This document shows positions 33,898 through 43,065 of a stretch of DNA of 64,000 nt, one piece after another (positions within the stretch are counted from its first letter, which is position 1; every line of letters begins with the position of its first letter). The DNA is from Oscheius sp. JU75 (Eukaryota > Nematoda > Chromadorea > Rhabditida > Rhabditidae). Below the pieces are notes generated by a model. That model was not told the origin of the DNA. It did not search any database and was given only the letters and a program-made list of their open reading frames with translations. The position numbers and the translations under genes are program-made. The stretch lies in NCBI GenBank assembly GCA_037178855.1, contig JASJZC010000006.1, positions 5,518,001-5,582,000 of the forward strand. The letters are read 5' to 3'.

Positions 33898-34539
33898 TTA
33901 GAAGGAGTAACGACGACTTCTGCGTCCTGGGAATGGCATCTCCATTCTGGAATCGAATCGACACATCCTTGGGTCGAAACCACCCATCTGCGTTCGAGGG
34001 TCGAACCCATCAATGCCTCCAAATCTTGGATCGAAGCGGCCACCATGACCCATCATCATGCGAGGATCCATACCCCAGAAATGAGGACGACGGAATCCAT
34101 GATGACGATGACCAAATCCGTGGAAGTTTCTACCAAGACGATGACCAGAACCAGGGAACGGACCACGGATTGGGCAGCCATGACGACGGAAGTGGTGCTT
34201 CATTCGGCGACAGTGACCACGATCACGGGTCTTAGAAGCAGAACGGCTACGGGAACGAGATCCAGCTCGGTCCTGTGGACCACGGGAAGTCGGACGGGAG
34301 CGGCGGCCACGGCTGTGACCACGGGAACGGCTACGATCTCTTGGAGGAATGATCTGGACTTCTTCCTCTCCAGAAGATGAGGAATCGGACGAGGAAGAAG
34401 AGGACTCAGCCATCTTTTCCATGAGCTTCTTCATTTTCTTGACAGCCTTTTTCGAAGCGAGGAATTCGAAAAAGTGGTTAGGAGGCATATCGCCAGAAGA
34501 GGGGAAACGGCGGTGAGAAAAGTGATGATGAGGGGACAT
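33898..34539 (-). CDS. 213-aa Arg/Ser/His-rich intronless protein, copy A
   Basis: An intronless frame of 213 codons, identical in protein sequence to copy B. Parts in order: His-rich start (MSPHHHFSHRRF); a basic helix at about residues 29-44 (KKAVKKMKKLMEKMAE); a Ser/Glu acidic run (about 45-61) that looks like casein-kinase-2 substrate; an RS-repeat section (about 66-105, DRSRSRGHSRGRRSR); a His/Gly/Arg section; then repeats of F/M-D-P-R (MDPRMMM, RFDPRF, GFDPRT, GFDPRM) and a basic end RRSRRYSF. No fold, signal peptide or membrane segment is apparent. The composition is that of a disordered RNA- or nucleic-acid-associated protein, but function is unknown. It lies 287 bp from the start of the TRPV gene and is transcribed away from it. 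Confidence 0.85.
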   Translation of the reverse strand: MSPHHHFSHRRFPSSGDMPPNHFFEFLASKKAVKKMKKLMEKMAESSSSSSDSSSSGEEEVQIIPPRDRSRSRGHSRGRRSRPTSRGPQDRAGSRSRSRSASKTRDRGHCRRMKHHFRRHGCPIRGPFPGSGHRLGRNFHGFGHRHHGFRRPHFWGMDPRMMMGHGGRFDPRFGGIDGFDPRTQMGGFDPRMCRFDSRMEMPFPGRRSRRYSF

Positions 34540-34574
34540 GATTGTCGAATGAGGGACTCGGATGGAGATTGGGG

Positions 34575-34668
34575 TTTTATACTCCCAGGCTGGGGTTGTT
34601 CTCTTACGAAATTAAGAGTTTCGAAGCTCTTGGGGCGGGCGCCTAAAGATCAACACCAAGTGACGTCA
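34575..34668 (-). promoter_or_regulatory. compact promoter of copy A (CRE-like site, GC box, TATA)
   Basis: Read on the minus strand, TGACGTCA lies at 34668-34661, a GC-rich box (GGCGCCCGCCCC) at about 34642-34631 and TATAAAA at 34581-34575, with the ATG 36 nt after the TATA box. It is the exact mirror of the copy B promoter. Confidence 0.7.
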
Positions 34669-34999
34669 TAGCGGTCACAAAGAGGGAAAAGATCTTTTTG
34701 TGTTTTGTGACCGATCTAAACTATGCGACTTCGTAGTTTTGTAATTTAATTGAACCTTTTCTATTCGGAGATGGTAGTTGGCAAAACCGAAACAGAATGA
34801 TAATCAGCTATATACAAATAGATCAGGTATCGTCGTCAAAAGGTGCCTGATAAAGTCAGTGAGACCTCGAGCTGTAGAAAATATAAAATTCTCCCTAGGT
34901 CCCTCCGCCGGGATTGTATGGGTGCATCCAATTAGCGCCCGGGATTAGGAACCAATTGCCCAGGTAAGACCCTATTCCAATTGACATTTTTTTCATTAC

Positions 35000-37900
35000 A
35001 TGTCGTTTAATTCTGCAGACACTCCTGGATCTCTATATTGCCTCGTGGATGAGCACGGACAAGGCATTCTTGTTCCATGGGTCAAATTTTCAAGAGCTAC
35101 TGGAGACTACAGTATACTCGAAGAGTATCTGGACACTGCTGTGAGTTTCAGTGCTTTGGGATGACAAGAACTGTTTTCAGGTCAAGTCCTACCTTTATAA
35201 CGGCGGTAAAGGAAAGTTGGTCTCAATTTGTGAGCTGGTGAAGATCAGGAACAAGCAGAGGAATGCTTTGCTAAGTGCAATTAGAAGAAAGAAGGGACGA
35301 GGAAAGACAGGTCCAAATATTCTCGATGACATCAACCAAGAGAACGACACTTCTGCTTTTCTTAAGGCTTTGAAGGTGACATACAGAAAAACAGAAACAG
35401 AAAGGAAATTTCAGGTCCTTGACGGAGGTAGCGTGGGTGGCAGAAGAGTTCGGTACCGCGAGCTTGTCTGGGACATCGATGCTCGAGGCAAGATGGGCGA
35501 ATGTAACATACAGAAAACGAAAATGTGAAGACAAGTTCAGGTCTCCTGCACATCTGTCTTCTCCACAATACTGCCGACATGAACGAACTCACTCGCTGCA
35601 TGGTTCAGCGTTTTCCCAAGATCGTTAACGATATCTTCATTTCCGAAGAGTACTACGGGCTCTCGCCTCTTCATCAGGCCATCGTGAACGAAGATGTCAG
35701 CATGGCCTACTTTTTGTTGAAGAATGGGGCCAATGTTCATCAGAGGTGTGAGAAATAGCGTTTCAAAACCAAATGGTTCAGATGCTATGGCTCATTTTTC
35801 TGTGCAGATGACCAGAAGGCTTCAAGAAGAGATTCTCTGGAGCATGAATGGGTGGACATGGATCCGAGCATAACCTATTCAGGGTGAGTACATATCACAG
35901 TCGGTTTCTTTATCCATCGTCTCCCAGAAAGATGTACTGGGGCGAGTATCCTCTATCTTTCGCAGCCTGTACTGGTCAAGAGGAAATCTTTCGTCTCCTT
36001 CGAGTATACAGTGCGGATCCAAACATGCCTGACAGTAATGGTAATACTGTCTTGCATCTGGCTGTCATTCACGACCTTCCCAATATGCTAGAACTTGCTT
36101 ACAGTCAAGGAGCCCAGCTTCATTACCGTAACAATGCAAAATTGACCCCACTGGGATTGTCGGCTCGGCTGGCCAATAAGAATATGTTCGATCTCATCGT
36201 AGAGCTGGAGATGGATATTGTTTGGAGATACGGTGACATAGTGTGCAAGGCTTATCCTCTTGCTGACATTGACACGATCAGAGAGCAGGATGGAAGTATC
36301 AATGCCAGCTCTGTGCTGGCTAATGTTGTATACGGAGTGAGTTTATAAACCAAAACGAGATGAACCTTTCAGAGCAAAGCAGAGCACTTAGAGCTGTTCG
36401 AAGGAGTCCTGGACGAACTCTTGAACCAGAAATGGGAATCTTTTGGCCGGACGAAGATGTTCTGGTCCCTTTTCGGATTCCTCTACTTTTTCATCGTCTA
36501 CTGTGTGGCCTTCATGACAAGAGACTTCCAGGAATTGGTGAGTTTCATTCGATCTTACCGGTCACAAAACACAAAAAGATCTTTTCCCTCTTTGTGACCG
36601 CTATGACGTCACTTGGTGTTGATCTTTAGGCGCCCGCCCCAAGAGCTTCGAAACTCTTAATTTCGTAAGAGAACAACCCCAGCCTGGGAGTATAAAACCC
36701 CAATCTCCATCCGAGTCCCTCATTCGACAATCATGTCCCCTCATCATCACTTTTCTCACCGCCGTTTCCCCTCTTCTGGCGATATGCCTCCTAACCACTT
36801 TTTCGAATTCCTCGCTTCGAAAAAGGCTGTCAAGAAAATGAAGAAGCTCATGGAAAAGATGGCTGAGTCCTCTTCTTCCTCGTCCGATTCCTCATCTTCT
36901 GGAGAGGAAGAAGTCCAGATCATTCCTCCAAGAGATCGTAGCCGTTCCCGTGGTCACAGCCGTGGCCGCCGCTCCCGTCCGACTTCCCGTGGTCCACAGG
37001 ACCGAGCTGGATCTCGTTCCCGTAGCCGTTCTGCTTCTAAGACCCGTGATCGTGGTCACTGTCGCCGAATGAAGCACCACTTCCGTCGTCATGGCTGCCC
37101 AATCCGTGGTCCGTTCCCTGGTTCTGGTCATCGTCTTGGTAGAAACTTCCACGGATTTGGTCATCGTCATCATGGATTCCGTCGTCCTCATTTCTGGGGT
37201 ATGGATCCTCGCATGATGATGGGTCATGGTGGCCGCTTCGATCCAAGATTTGGAGGCATTGATGGGTTCGACCCTCGAACGCAGATGGGTGGTTTCGACC
37301 CAAGGATGTGTCGATTCGATTCCAGAATGGAGATGCCATTCCCAGGACGCAGAAGTCGTCGTTACTCCTTCTAAACCAAGTGATCTTGTTGATGCAATAA
37401 ACTGTAATTTGTTTTGTTGTTGTGTTCGTATTGGGTTCTGGGGATACACTAGGGTCAGTCATTTGCACGATCAAGAATCGGTCATAGTAGAGAGTCAATC
37501 ATATGTTTTCAGAAAGACGAAGACCATTTCCCAGATGAGAATATCACCTCACTCTTGTCTACTTACGTCCTCTCCTTTGAAGAAATTGCTTTTCTTCAAA
37601 GAAGTTCTTCCGGGGATCAGATTCCAGCGCAATGTCATCTCTGGAAGTACACAAGCCAGAGACAGAAGATTCGAATGGTCTGTGAGCTGCTGGCCGTGGT
37701 TGCAGTAATCATCAGATGTACCAAAGACCTTCTAGACATGCAGAGAACAGGGACTAAGAGGTGGTGGAATTCCATTGTGAGTCAATATCGAGACAATAAG
37801 GGTAAACCTCCTTCTTTTTTTTTTAGAAATCCTTCCCGGAAAAACTTCTTCACAAGACAGCTCAGCTGCTAGTTCTTCTTATGGTTCCAATCCGATTCTT

Positions 37901-38778
37901 CTGTTTCCTTGACGAATTCATGCTTGTAGCTGAAAACGTGCTGGCTATGGCAGTAGTCTTTGCCACCACCTCTCACTTTCTCTTCTACTGTCGTGGCCTC
38001 AAATTCGTAGGACCCTTTGTTCTAATGGTTTACAAGATCGTCGTCGGAGACATGATGCGCTTTCTGTTCATCTACAGCTTCTTCATTATTGGGTTCGCTC
38101 AAGGTACTTTTTGAATTGTCAATATAACAGATTTTTGCTTTCTTCGTGATTTTCAAATCCTGTGATAGGGCTGAGAAGGAGTACTGCAGAGATAATGGAG
38201 TAGATCCTACTTCGGACTATCCGAACAAGTGAGTCAAAGAATGTCTGTCTCTACCAAAATTCTTTCAGATTCGAGAATATCATGCAAACGACTCGAGAAT
38301 CTCTTATGCGCATGTTTATAATGAGCGTTGGCGAGTTCGGAGCCTTGTACAAAAACCTCAATGACTGCAAGGCGGTAATCGCCTACCAGGGAAAAGTTTT
38401 CTTTTTTCTCTACGAGCTCCTTGTAACCATAATGCTTCTGAACCTGCTCATTGCCATGATGACAAGAACTTATGAGAAGATTGCCGAGGCCGAGAAGGAA
38501 TGGAAGAGACAATGGGCGAAGGTCATCTTGATGCTGGAACAAAGTCTCAGTCCGGAAGAGAGGCAGCTGGCCATGTTTGGCTACTCTCGTCCGATCAGAT
38601 GCGACAAGTTGAGAAGAGCTTTTGTGGTCAGATTCAAGCAATCGGTTGGTTTCCACCTTTGCCGGCTGATAAAGTTCCCCAGATAACCGATGAACCGAAG
38701 AAGATCGAACTGAACAGGAAGAAGCATAGCCTAAGACTTTCACAAACCAGTGCTCTCCACATGGCAGGCTTACGTTAA
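35000..38778 (+). CDS. TRPV-type cation channel, OSM-9/OCR-like
   Basis: TRPV channels OSM-9/OCR serve sensory transduction in nematode cilia. The ATG at 35000 (MSFNSADTPGSLYC) gives a frame that stays open through about 13 exons to the TAA at 38778. The N-terminal ankyrin region (about 35560-36340) contains YGLSPLHQAIVNEDVSMAYF and DSNGNTVLHLAVIHDLPNM. The TRPV-typical insert FFCADDQKASRRDSLEHE precedes YWGEYPLSFAACTGQEE. TM1 (LFGFLYFFIVYCVAF) ends just before a 975-bp intron at 36538-37512. After it come TM2-TM5, a pore region (MRMFIMSVGEFG) and TM6 (LLVTIMLLNLLIAMM) followed by a TRP-box-like stretch. The last intron is 37 nt. The large intron contains a complete second gene (36733-37374) on the same strand. 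OCR-2-like is the closest recalled relative. Confidence 0.92.
36559..36600. repeat. 10-bp inverted repeat marking the end of the duplicated unit
   Basis: CGGTCACAAA (36559-36568) and TTTGTGACCG (36591-36600) are perfect complements. The loop contains the palindrome AAAAGATCTTTT. The outer edge of this hairpin coincides with the point where the two inverted copies stop matching. Its twin is at 34672-34713. Confidence 0.75.
36604..36697 (+). promoter_or_regulatory. compact promoter of copy B (CRE-like site, GC box, TATA)
   Basis: TGACGTCA lies at 36604-36611 (a full consensus cAMP-response element), a GC-rich box at about 36630-36641 and TATAAAA at 36691-36697. The ATG at 36733 is only 36 nt after the TATA box, so the 5' leader should be very short. 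Factor binding is inferred from the consensus only. Confidence 0.7.
36733..37374 (+). CDS. 213-aa Arg/Ser/His-rich intronless protein, copy B, nested in TRPV intron
   Basis: The protein is identical to copy A (see 33898-34539 for its sections). Here it is transcribed in the same direction as the host TRPV gene, within the intron between TM1 and TM2. It keeps its own promoter, and an AATAAA signal lies at 37396-37401, 22 nt after the stop codon and before the host splice acceptor at 37511. That is enough for independent expression. A poly(A) site within the host intron could also truncate host transcripts. Confidence 0.85.
   Translation: MSPHHHFSHRRFPSSGDMPPNHFFEFLASKKAVKKMKKLMEKMAESSSSSSDSSSSGEEEVQIIPPRDRSRSRGHSRGRRSRPTSRGPQDRAGSRSRSRSASKTRDRGHCRRMKHHFRRHGCPIRGPFPGSGHRLGRNFHGFGHRHHGFRRPHFWGMDPRMMMGHGGRFDPRFGGIDGFDPRTQMGGFDPRMCRFDSRMEMPFPGRRSRRYSF
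37396..37401 (+). promoter_or_regulatory. polyadenylation signal of gene copy B
   Basis: AATAAA lies 22 nt past the stop codon of copy B and about 110 nt before the acceptor of the host intron. Confidence 0.6.
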
Positions 38779-38831
38779 TTCTAAAAGTGATTAACCAATG
38801 AAGATGTAAACTATCTTTATACATAAAGTCT

Positions 38832-40411
38832 TCAAACCCAATTGGCTGGAGCGAACCCGACTTGCTGGTTGGCAAAGTCGAACACGGAATATATTTTTCC
38901 GATGAAGGCATTTCCGAGAACCCATACAGGTCCTTGAGGGGCTGGTACATCCAGAGGCTCGAAGGCCGACAAGCAGATGGTTTGTCCCTGTTCAGTGATC
39001 CTCAGAATGTAGTCGACTCCCTGGAGAGTAAAGTTGGTTCCTCCGATGTTGAAGGTAATTGGAGGCATCGTGGGAATAGCCTTGCAGTCGACCTGGTACT
39101 CCCCAGAACCGATAAGGACAGCTCCGATCATGTCTTGAATCTAGAAGAAACGCTACACTGTCATATGGTTCCTTACATTATTGATCAATTTTCTAGGTCC
39201 AGTGATGAAAGAAGTTCCAGTGTCCAAGATGGCATCTACAGCTCCAGTGACTTGTGTTCCATTGGTGAAGACAGACAGAGAGTTCATCGTAATTCTCCAG
39301 CGGCCCTGGTTGTTGCTCTTGACTGGAGTGTAAGTGATGGGTCCCTAAAACATGGATTGATAAAAATTGTTACCATAACTTACGTTGTAGTGAAGAGGAT
39401 CAGTTCCGCAGATCGTCAGCTCTCCGCCAAGCGCATTATGTTTTCTTGAGAGTAAAAGTTAGAATTTCCTCCGAAATGAACTCACAGATCGTGATTCATC
39501 CAGAAGGCGAAGACCTTCTGGTTGCACTGAGGATGAGAGAAAATCTGATCCATAGGTTGAGGGATCTGATTGACTGAGATTGAGTCAAAAGCCATTCCCA
39601 GAACTCCATCATAGTCGGCCAGGATAAAATCAGCGGTTGCTGGTTCGAGCATGGCTCCGGCAAAACCTTGAGTGCGATCGGTACAGTATCCAGGAGCAGT
39701 GTTGTCCGTTCCGAACTGAAGAAGCTTTTAATTTGCGTGGGAATAAGTAAATTACGCAGAAGACATCGTGGTAGATTGTTCCATTGACGGATCCGGACGC
39801 ATACTGGATGGTGAAGAACTCTCCAGAGTGGCTGCAGGTAGCCGATTTAGAGCAGTCGTACTGAAAGTGAAGATTAATTCAGTTGCCTGCTCGCGTATCA
39901 TTCAGCTTTAAATTAGCACAGGTTTTTGTAGCAAAAAACCAATCAATCGCCAAACTTAGATCAAAAGCTCCCTCTTATCTTTTCTCCCAACCTCAACCAG
40001 TAAATTTTTTCACCGTGTTATGGAGCTTGCAGGCAATGTTGATCAGCTTGCAGTTGACATCGGGAACCCACAGGTTCGAGGACCCAGTATCAAATCGGAG
40101 CCAGAAGTACTGGGCCGGGGTTCCCATCTGCACAATTCCGAAGTACTGCAGATTCTGATCATCGAGAATTGGCTCGGAAAAGGTGTCAGCATTTCCCGTA
40201 ACCACTCCGCCATATCTGTTGGCAAGCATCTGCCTCATTGAAGACAGTCTGGTCAACTTGGGGGCATTTTTCTGGACCAGTGGGATTCTGAAGTTTATAC
40301 TTTGTCTCATTCTTTAGAGAAAGTGTACTACCTGGTGAGAGCCGGCTGTGGCAGACCGAAAGCCAAGGCAAAAACGCTGACCAAGAAGAGAAGAGAGAGT
40401 TGTCGCAGCAT
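38832..40411 (-). CDS. pepsin/cathepsin D-like aspartic protease (family A1), secreted
   Basis: Family A1 enzymes cleave proteins at acid pH in gut lumen or lysosome. The ATG at 40411 begins a signal peptide ([19 protein letters not shown]). A propeptide-like part follows (about 40215-40315, [20 protein letters not shown]), then the mature start [20 protein letters not shown]. Both catalytic motifs are present: [10 protein letters not shown] in the N-lobe (about 40080-40110) and DTGTSF in the C-lobe (about 39215-39235). The flap region reads [14 protein letters not shown]-lobe signatures include [19 protein letters not shown] and the end [10 protein letters not shown] before the TGA at 38832. 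Eight or so exons with small introns give about 390 residues, the normal family length. The TRPV gene converges on it with 53 bp between stop codons. Confidence 0.92.
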
Positions 40412-40732
40412 GGCGGACTCTCTGGCTTACCTCTTATCAAGATTTTACAATTCTTTCGGGGCAGCTCCCATACTACGTGTATTCTTGTGTCGGCTCATCC
40501 CTCGTGCTGATAAAGAGGGCCTTCTTTATCGACTAATCTTCTGGCCCTAAGCCACGGGGAAAGAGCTGGCAGAAGAATGGAAGAAAACATGCCAGGGAAT
40601 AAGTGCTTTTCGGCTACCGGAGCGCTGTCTTGTCTAGAGTTTTGTTTGTTTGCTATTTTTTGCCATTGGAACTGTCCACGGCAAGAGCTATCAATCTCTC
40701 GACTATTTAATAGACAATCTTATTTACTACAG

Positions 40733-40827
40733 TACTAATAAAGCGCAATAGTGTTCGTCCATCCGTCTGTCCGTGATCACGAGCAAAAAGCTGGCAAGTT
40801 ATGGCGTCAAGGATTTAATTGACAAGT
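40733..40827 (+). repeat. dispersed repeat copy 1
   Basis: It shares TAAAGCGCAAT, CATCCGTC...CTGTCC and ACGAGCAAAAAGCT with the copy at 42714-42805. The two are about three-quarters identical by eye over roughly 90 bp, in the same orientation. Confidence 0.65.
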
Positions 40828-41287
40828 CTGCTCCAGAGAACGCTTAGGAACTTCTGCTATTGGAGAAGCAGCACAGCCGCCTGTTTTCACTACAGAGTCA
40901 AGACAAGGACAGCTGATGGCAATAATAGTCTCGCATTTCTTTTGCTGTTTGTGTCTTCTGCCTACAGATTTGTGCTTCCCAAACCTTTCAGTTGACATTT
41001 GAAAAGCAACGATTGTCGTCGTTTTGTGGAGAATTGCCGAGCATTTGACAAGACAAGAATGAAAGCAACTCTATTTGGTAGCTGCTGCTTGCTCCGGATG
41101 GCTGGCTCCCCGTCACTTCTACCCAGGCCCTTCTTCCTCGTTCTTTTGTTTCGAGATTAGGACCTAGGGTAATCTCGAGCAACCCAGGTCCAAACATTTT
41201 CAATCTCTAGCTTGAGAGCAATTTCGAGCTTTCGAAAATTGAATATTAGAGACAGAGGGTGGCAAACAGCTTATCAAGGTCTAAAAA

Positions 41288-41314
41288 TTTAAACTAGTTC
41301 AAATCTAGTTTAAA
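41288..41314. repeat. 10-bp perfect hairpin
   Basis: TTTAAACTAG (41288-41297) and CTAGTTTAAA (41305-41314) are perfect inverted repeats with a 7-nt loop. Confidence 0.7.
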
Positions 41315-41328
41315 ATGTCCTCGCGTCT

Positions 41329-41347
41329 CTGTCTGTCTGTCTGTCTG
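41329..41347 (+). repeat. CTGT microsatellite
   Basis: CTGT is repeated about five times in a row, immediately between two hairpins. Confidence 0.7.
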
Positions 41348-41360
41348 AAGCCAATATTGC

Positions 41361-41396
41361 CAATTAGTGTGCACTATTTTGTGCGCACACTAATTG
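41361..41396. repeat. 12-bp perfect hairpin
   Basis: CAATTAGTGTGC (41361-41372) and GCACACTAATTG (41385-41396) are perfect inverted repeats with a 12-nt loop. Confidence 0.75.
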
Positions 41397-41619
41397 CTTG
41401 CAAGTCAAGCCGAATCGAGTCAGTTCGGGAAGTAGGAGGACTTCGGAGGACGTTGCTCCTGTCACGGTACCTCGATTAGATTGAATGCGGACAGTAAAGG
41501 GTCACGACAGTTGGACAGAAGGAAGTAGAAATCGAGCAGTTTTGGAAGTATCAAATTATTACTGGCATTAAACCCCAAGAAGCAAAAGCATTACTTGGAC
41601 AGGGAGTTAGGTTGAGGAA

Positions 41620-41699
41620 TGGGAAATGGGTTCAAAGAGTGAAAGGGAAGTGGGTTTAAGGGATAGAAAGTGGGGTCAAAGAGTGGAAAGTGAGTTTCA
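41620..41699 (+). repeat. degenerate tandem repeat, unit about 20-25 bp
   Basis: Three to four imperfect units of the form GGGAAATGGGTTCAAAGAGT follow each other. The sequence is purine-rich and non-coding. Confidence 0.6.
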
Positions 41700-41770
41700 C
41701 TTATTAGAAATGACATCAGTAATCGTTTTTGCTGGGGAAAGGACAAGGTAGATATGCCTCAAGGGGCCCA

Positions 41771-41813
41771 ACAAGTTAGGCTACCGCCCCGAAGGAGCGG
41801 CAGCCTAGCTTGT
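41771..41813. repeat. 17-bp GC-rich hairpin
   Basis: ACAAGTTAGGCTACCGC (41771-41787) pairs with GCGGCAGCCTAGCTTGT (41797-41813) at 15 of 17 positions, with a 9-nt loop. It abuts the next hairpin. Confidence 0.75.
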
Positions 41814-41854
41814 CAATTTCAACTTTTAAAAACCCAGATTCAGTTGAAATTGAC
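41812..41854. repeat. 13-bp perfect hairpin
   Basis: GTCAATTTCAACT (41812-41824) and AGTTGAAATTGAC (41842-41854) are perfect inverted repeats with a 17-nt loop, directly following the previous hairpin. Confidence 0.75.
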
Positions 41855-42713
41855 CGGAAGTGAAAAAATCCATTTTTTTAAATAACAAAGTAATAAGGGT
41901 GCCACTTTCCGCCCGATCAACCCGCGTTCGACTCGGCGCTGCGGTTTTTATAAATAAAAATCAATTCGAAAGTGCTGTAAAATGTTGGTTTGAGTGTTAT
42001 AATAACTTATTCATACAGATATTGCAGTTAAAATTGACTAGAACCAAAAAGCCTCGTTATAAATCATTAGTTTTCCCTATTTTATTTTGTTCTACCAGCC
42101 GTCCCAAGCAAGCCAAGCAGCTGCGCTGTTTCCAAAATACTGATATTTACGCGTCATTGCCTGCTTGTCAGTTTTCGCAAGATGCTCGGCGTGGGGGTGA
42201 TCTTATACAGGCAGACGGAGTTCTCAAAAGGTACAATTGCGTTTTCGATAGTTGAATACACTTTTTTGTTAGGTCTCTATGACTTTTTTTACAGTTGTCT
42301 CTCGACCTCTCTATTCTTTAACCTCTCGGTCTCCATGCCAATACGTCTTCTTCTGCGAAGCTGTCTACTGACTATCTCCTTCTTATTGTTTGAACCTGAC
42401 ATTTATAAACTACCTGATCACTGTTAATCCTTGAAAAAACTTCATCTTCAATGAACCCACTTCTTTTCATGTGAACTTACCTGCCTCCATATGAATCTCG
42501 TATGAAACTGACCCTTTCCTAACCTGTTAACCTTTCGATCAGCTTCTTGGTCTGTCACCTTGCCCACCATCCTATGCCGTCATGATGAGCAAAATTGGTC
42601 TACGTTGAACCAAATGAACAGTCCGAAAATGAGCTTGTAAAGGATCTCAATGGAACAGTATGAGGTTTCTGTCAGAAACCTTCAGAACAACGTCCGATTT
42701 CGCCCATCTCTCT

Positions 42714-42805
42714 ACTATTAAAGCGCAATGGTGTCTGTTCATCCGTCAGTCTGTCCATGACTACGAGCAAAAAGCTAGCATATCATGACATGACAAGAAG
42801 TCGTG
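42714..42805 (+). repeat. dispersed repeat copy 2
   Basis: It matches the copy at 40733-40827 in TAAAGCGCAATGGTGT, the CTGTCC block and ACGAGCAAAAAGCTAGCA. Both copies lie in non-coding DNA. Confidence 0.65.
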
Positions 42806-43065
42806 TTGTCGAGAAAAAGTTATTGCCAACGGCGGCAAGTCAGCTTTAAATGTGTACTGGAACTTTGATTTTGCCACAATGTAGCCACTTGAAGTCTTTA
42901 GTTACAACAGTGCATGGTGCGACAAAGTGGTACATCCGCCAATGTAATCCAGTAAAAGCAATGGTTCGAAGCAAACTGTCTGCAAAAGAGCACTCAGCGT
43001 GGCTGCAAAAAGGAGATGTGTACAGCAGAGAGAGATCAAGCTGTCTCAATGGTGAGAAATCGATA

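Larger units (their letters stand above)
33881..34713. repeat. inverted repeat arm A, about 833 bp, carrying an intact gene
   Basis: This arm is the reverse complement of 36559-37391. Paired coordinates sum to 71272 throughout, so there are no length differences. The 213-codon frame and the overlapping frames on the other strand translate identically in both arms, which implies near-perfect nucleotide identity. The match ends on one side at the 10-bp inverted repeat CGGTCACAAA/TTTGTGACCG and on the other just past the stop codon, before the polyadenylation signal. Confidence 0.95.
36559..37391. repeat. inverted repeat arm B, about 833 bp, inside a TRPV intron
   Basis: This is the reverse-complement partner of 33881-34713, lying wholly inside the intron at 36538-37512. 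It begins 21 bp after the splice donor and carries the whole 213-codon gene with its promoter. Confidence 0.95.
40412..43065. other. repeat-rich intergenic region
   Basis: No coding gene is supported over about 2.6 kb. The region contains two copies of a dispersed repeat (40733-40827 and 42714-42805), a CTGT microsatellite, a purine-rich tandem repeat and four hairpins between 41.2 and 41.9 kb. It looks like a graveyard of small transposable elements. Confidence 0.5.

Noticed and set aside
36892-37498. Asp/His- and Thr-rich minus-strand frames over copy B
   Set aside because: They are reverse readings of the RS and DPR repeats. They helped only to confirm that the two inverted arms are identical in all frames.
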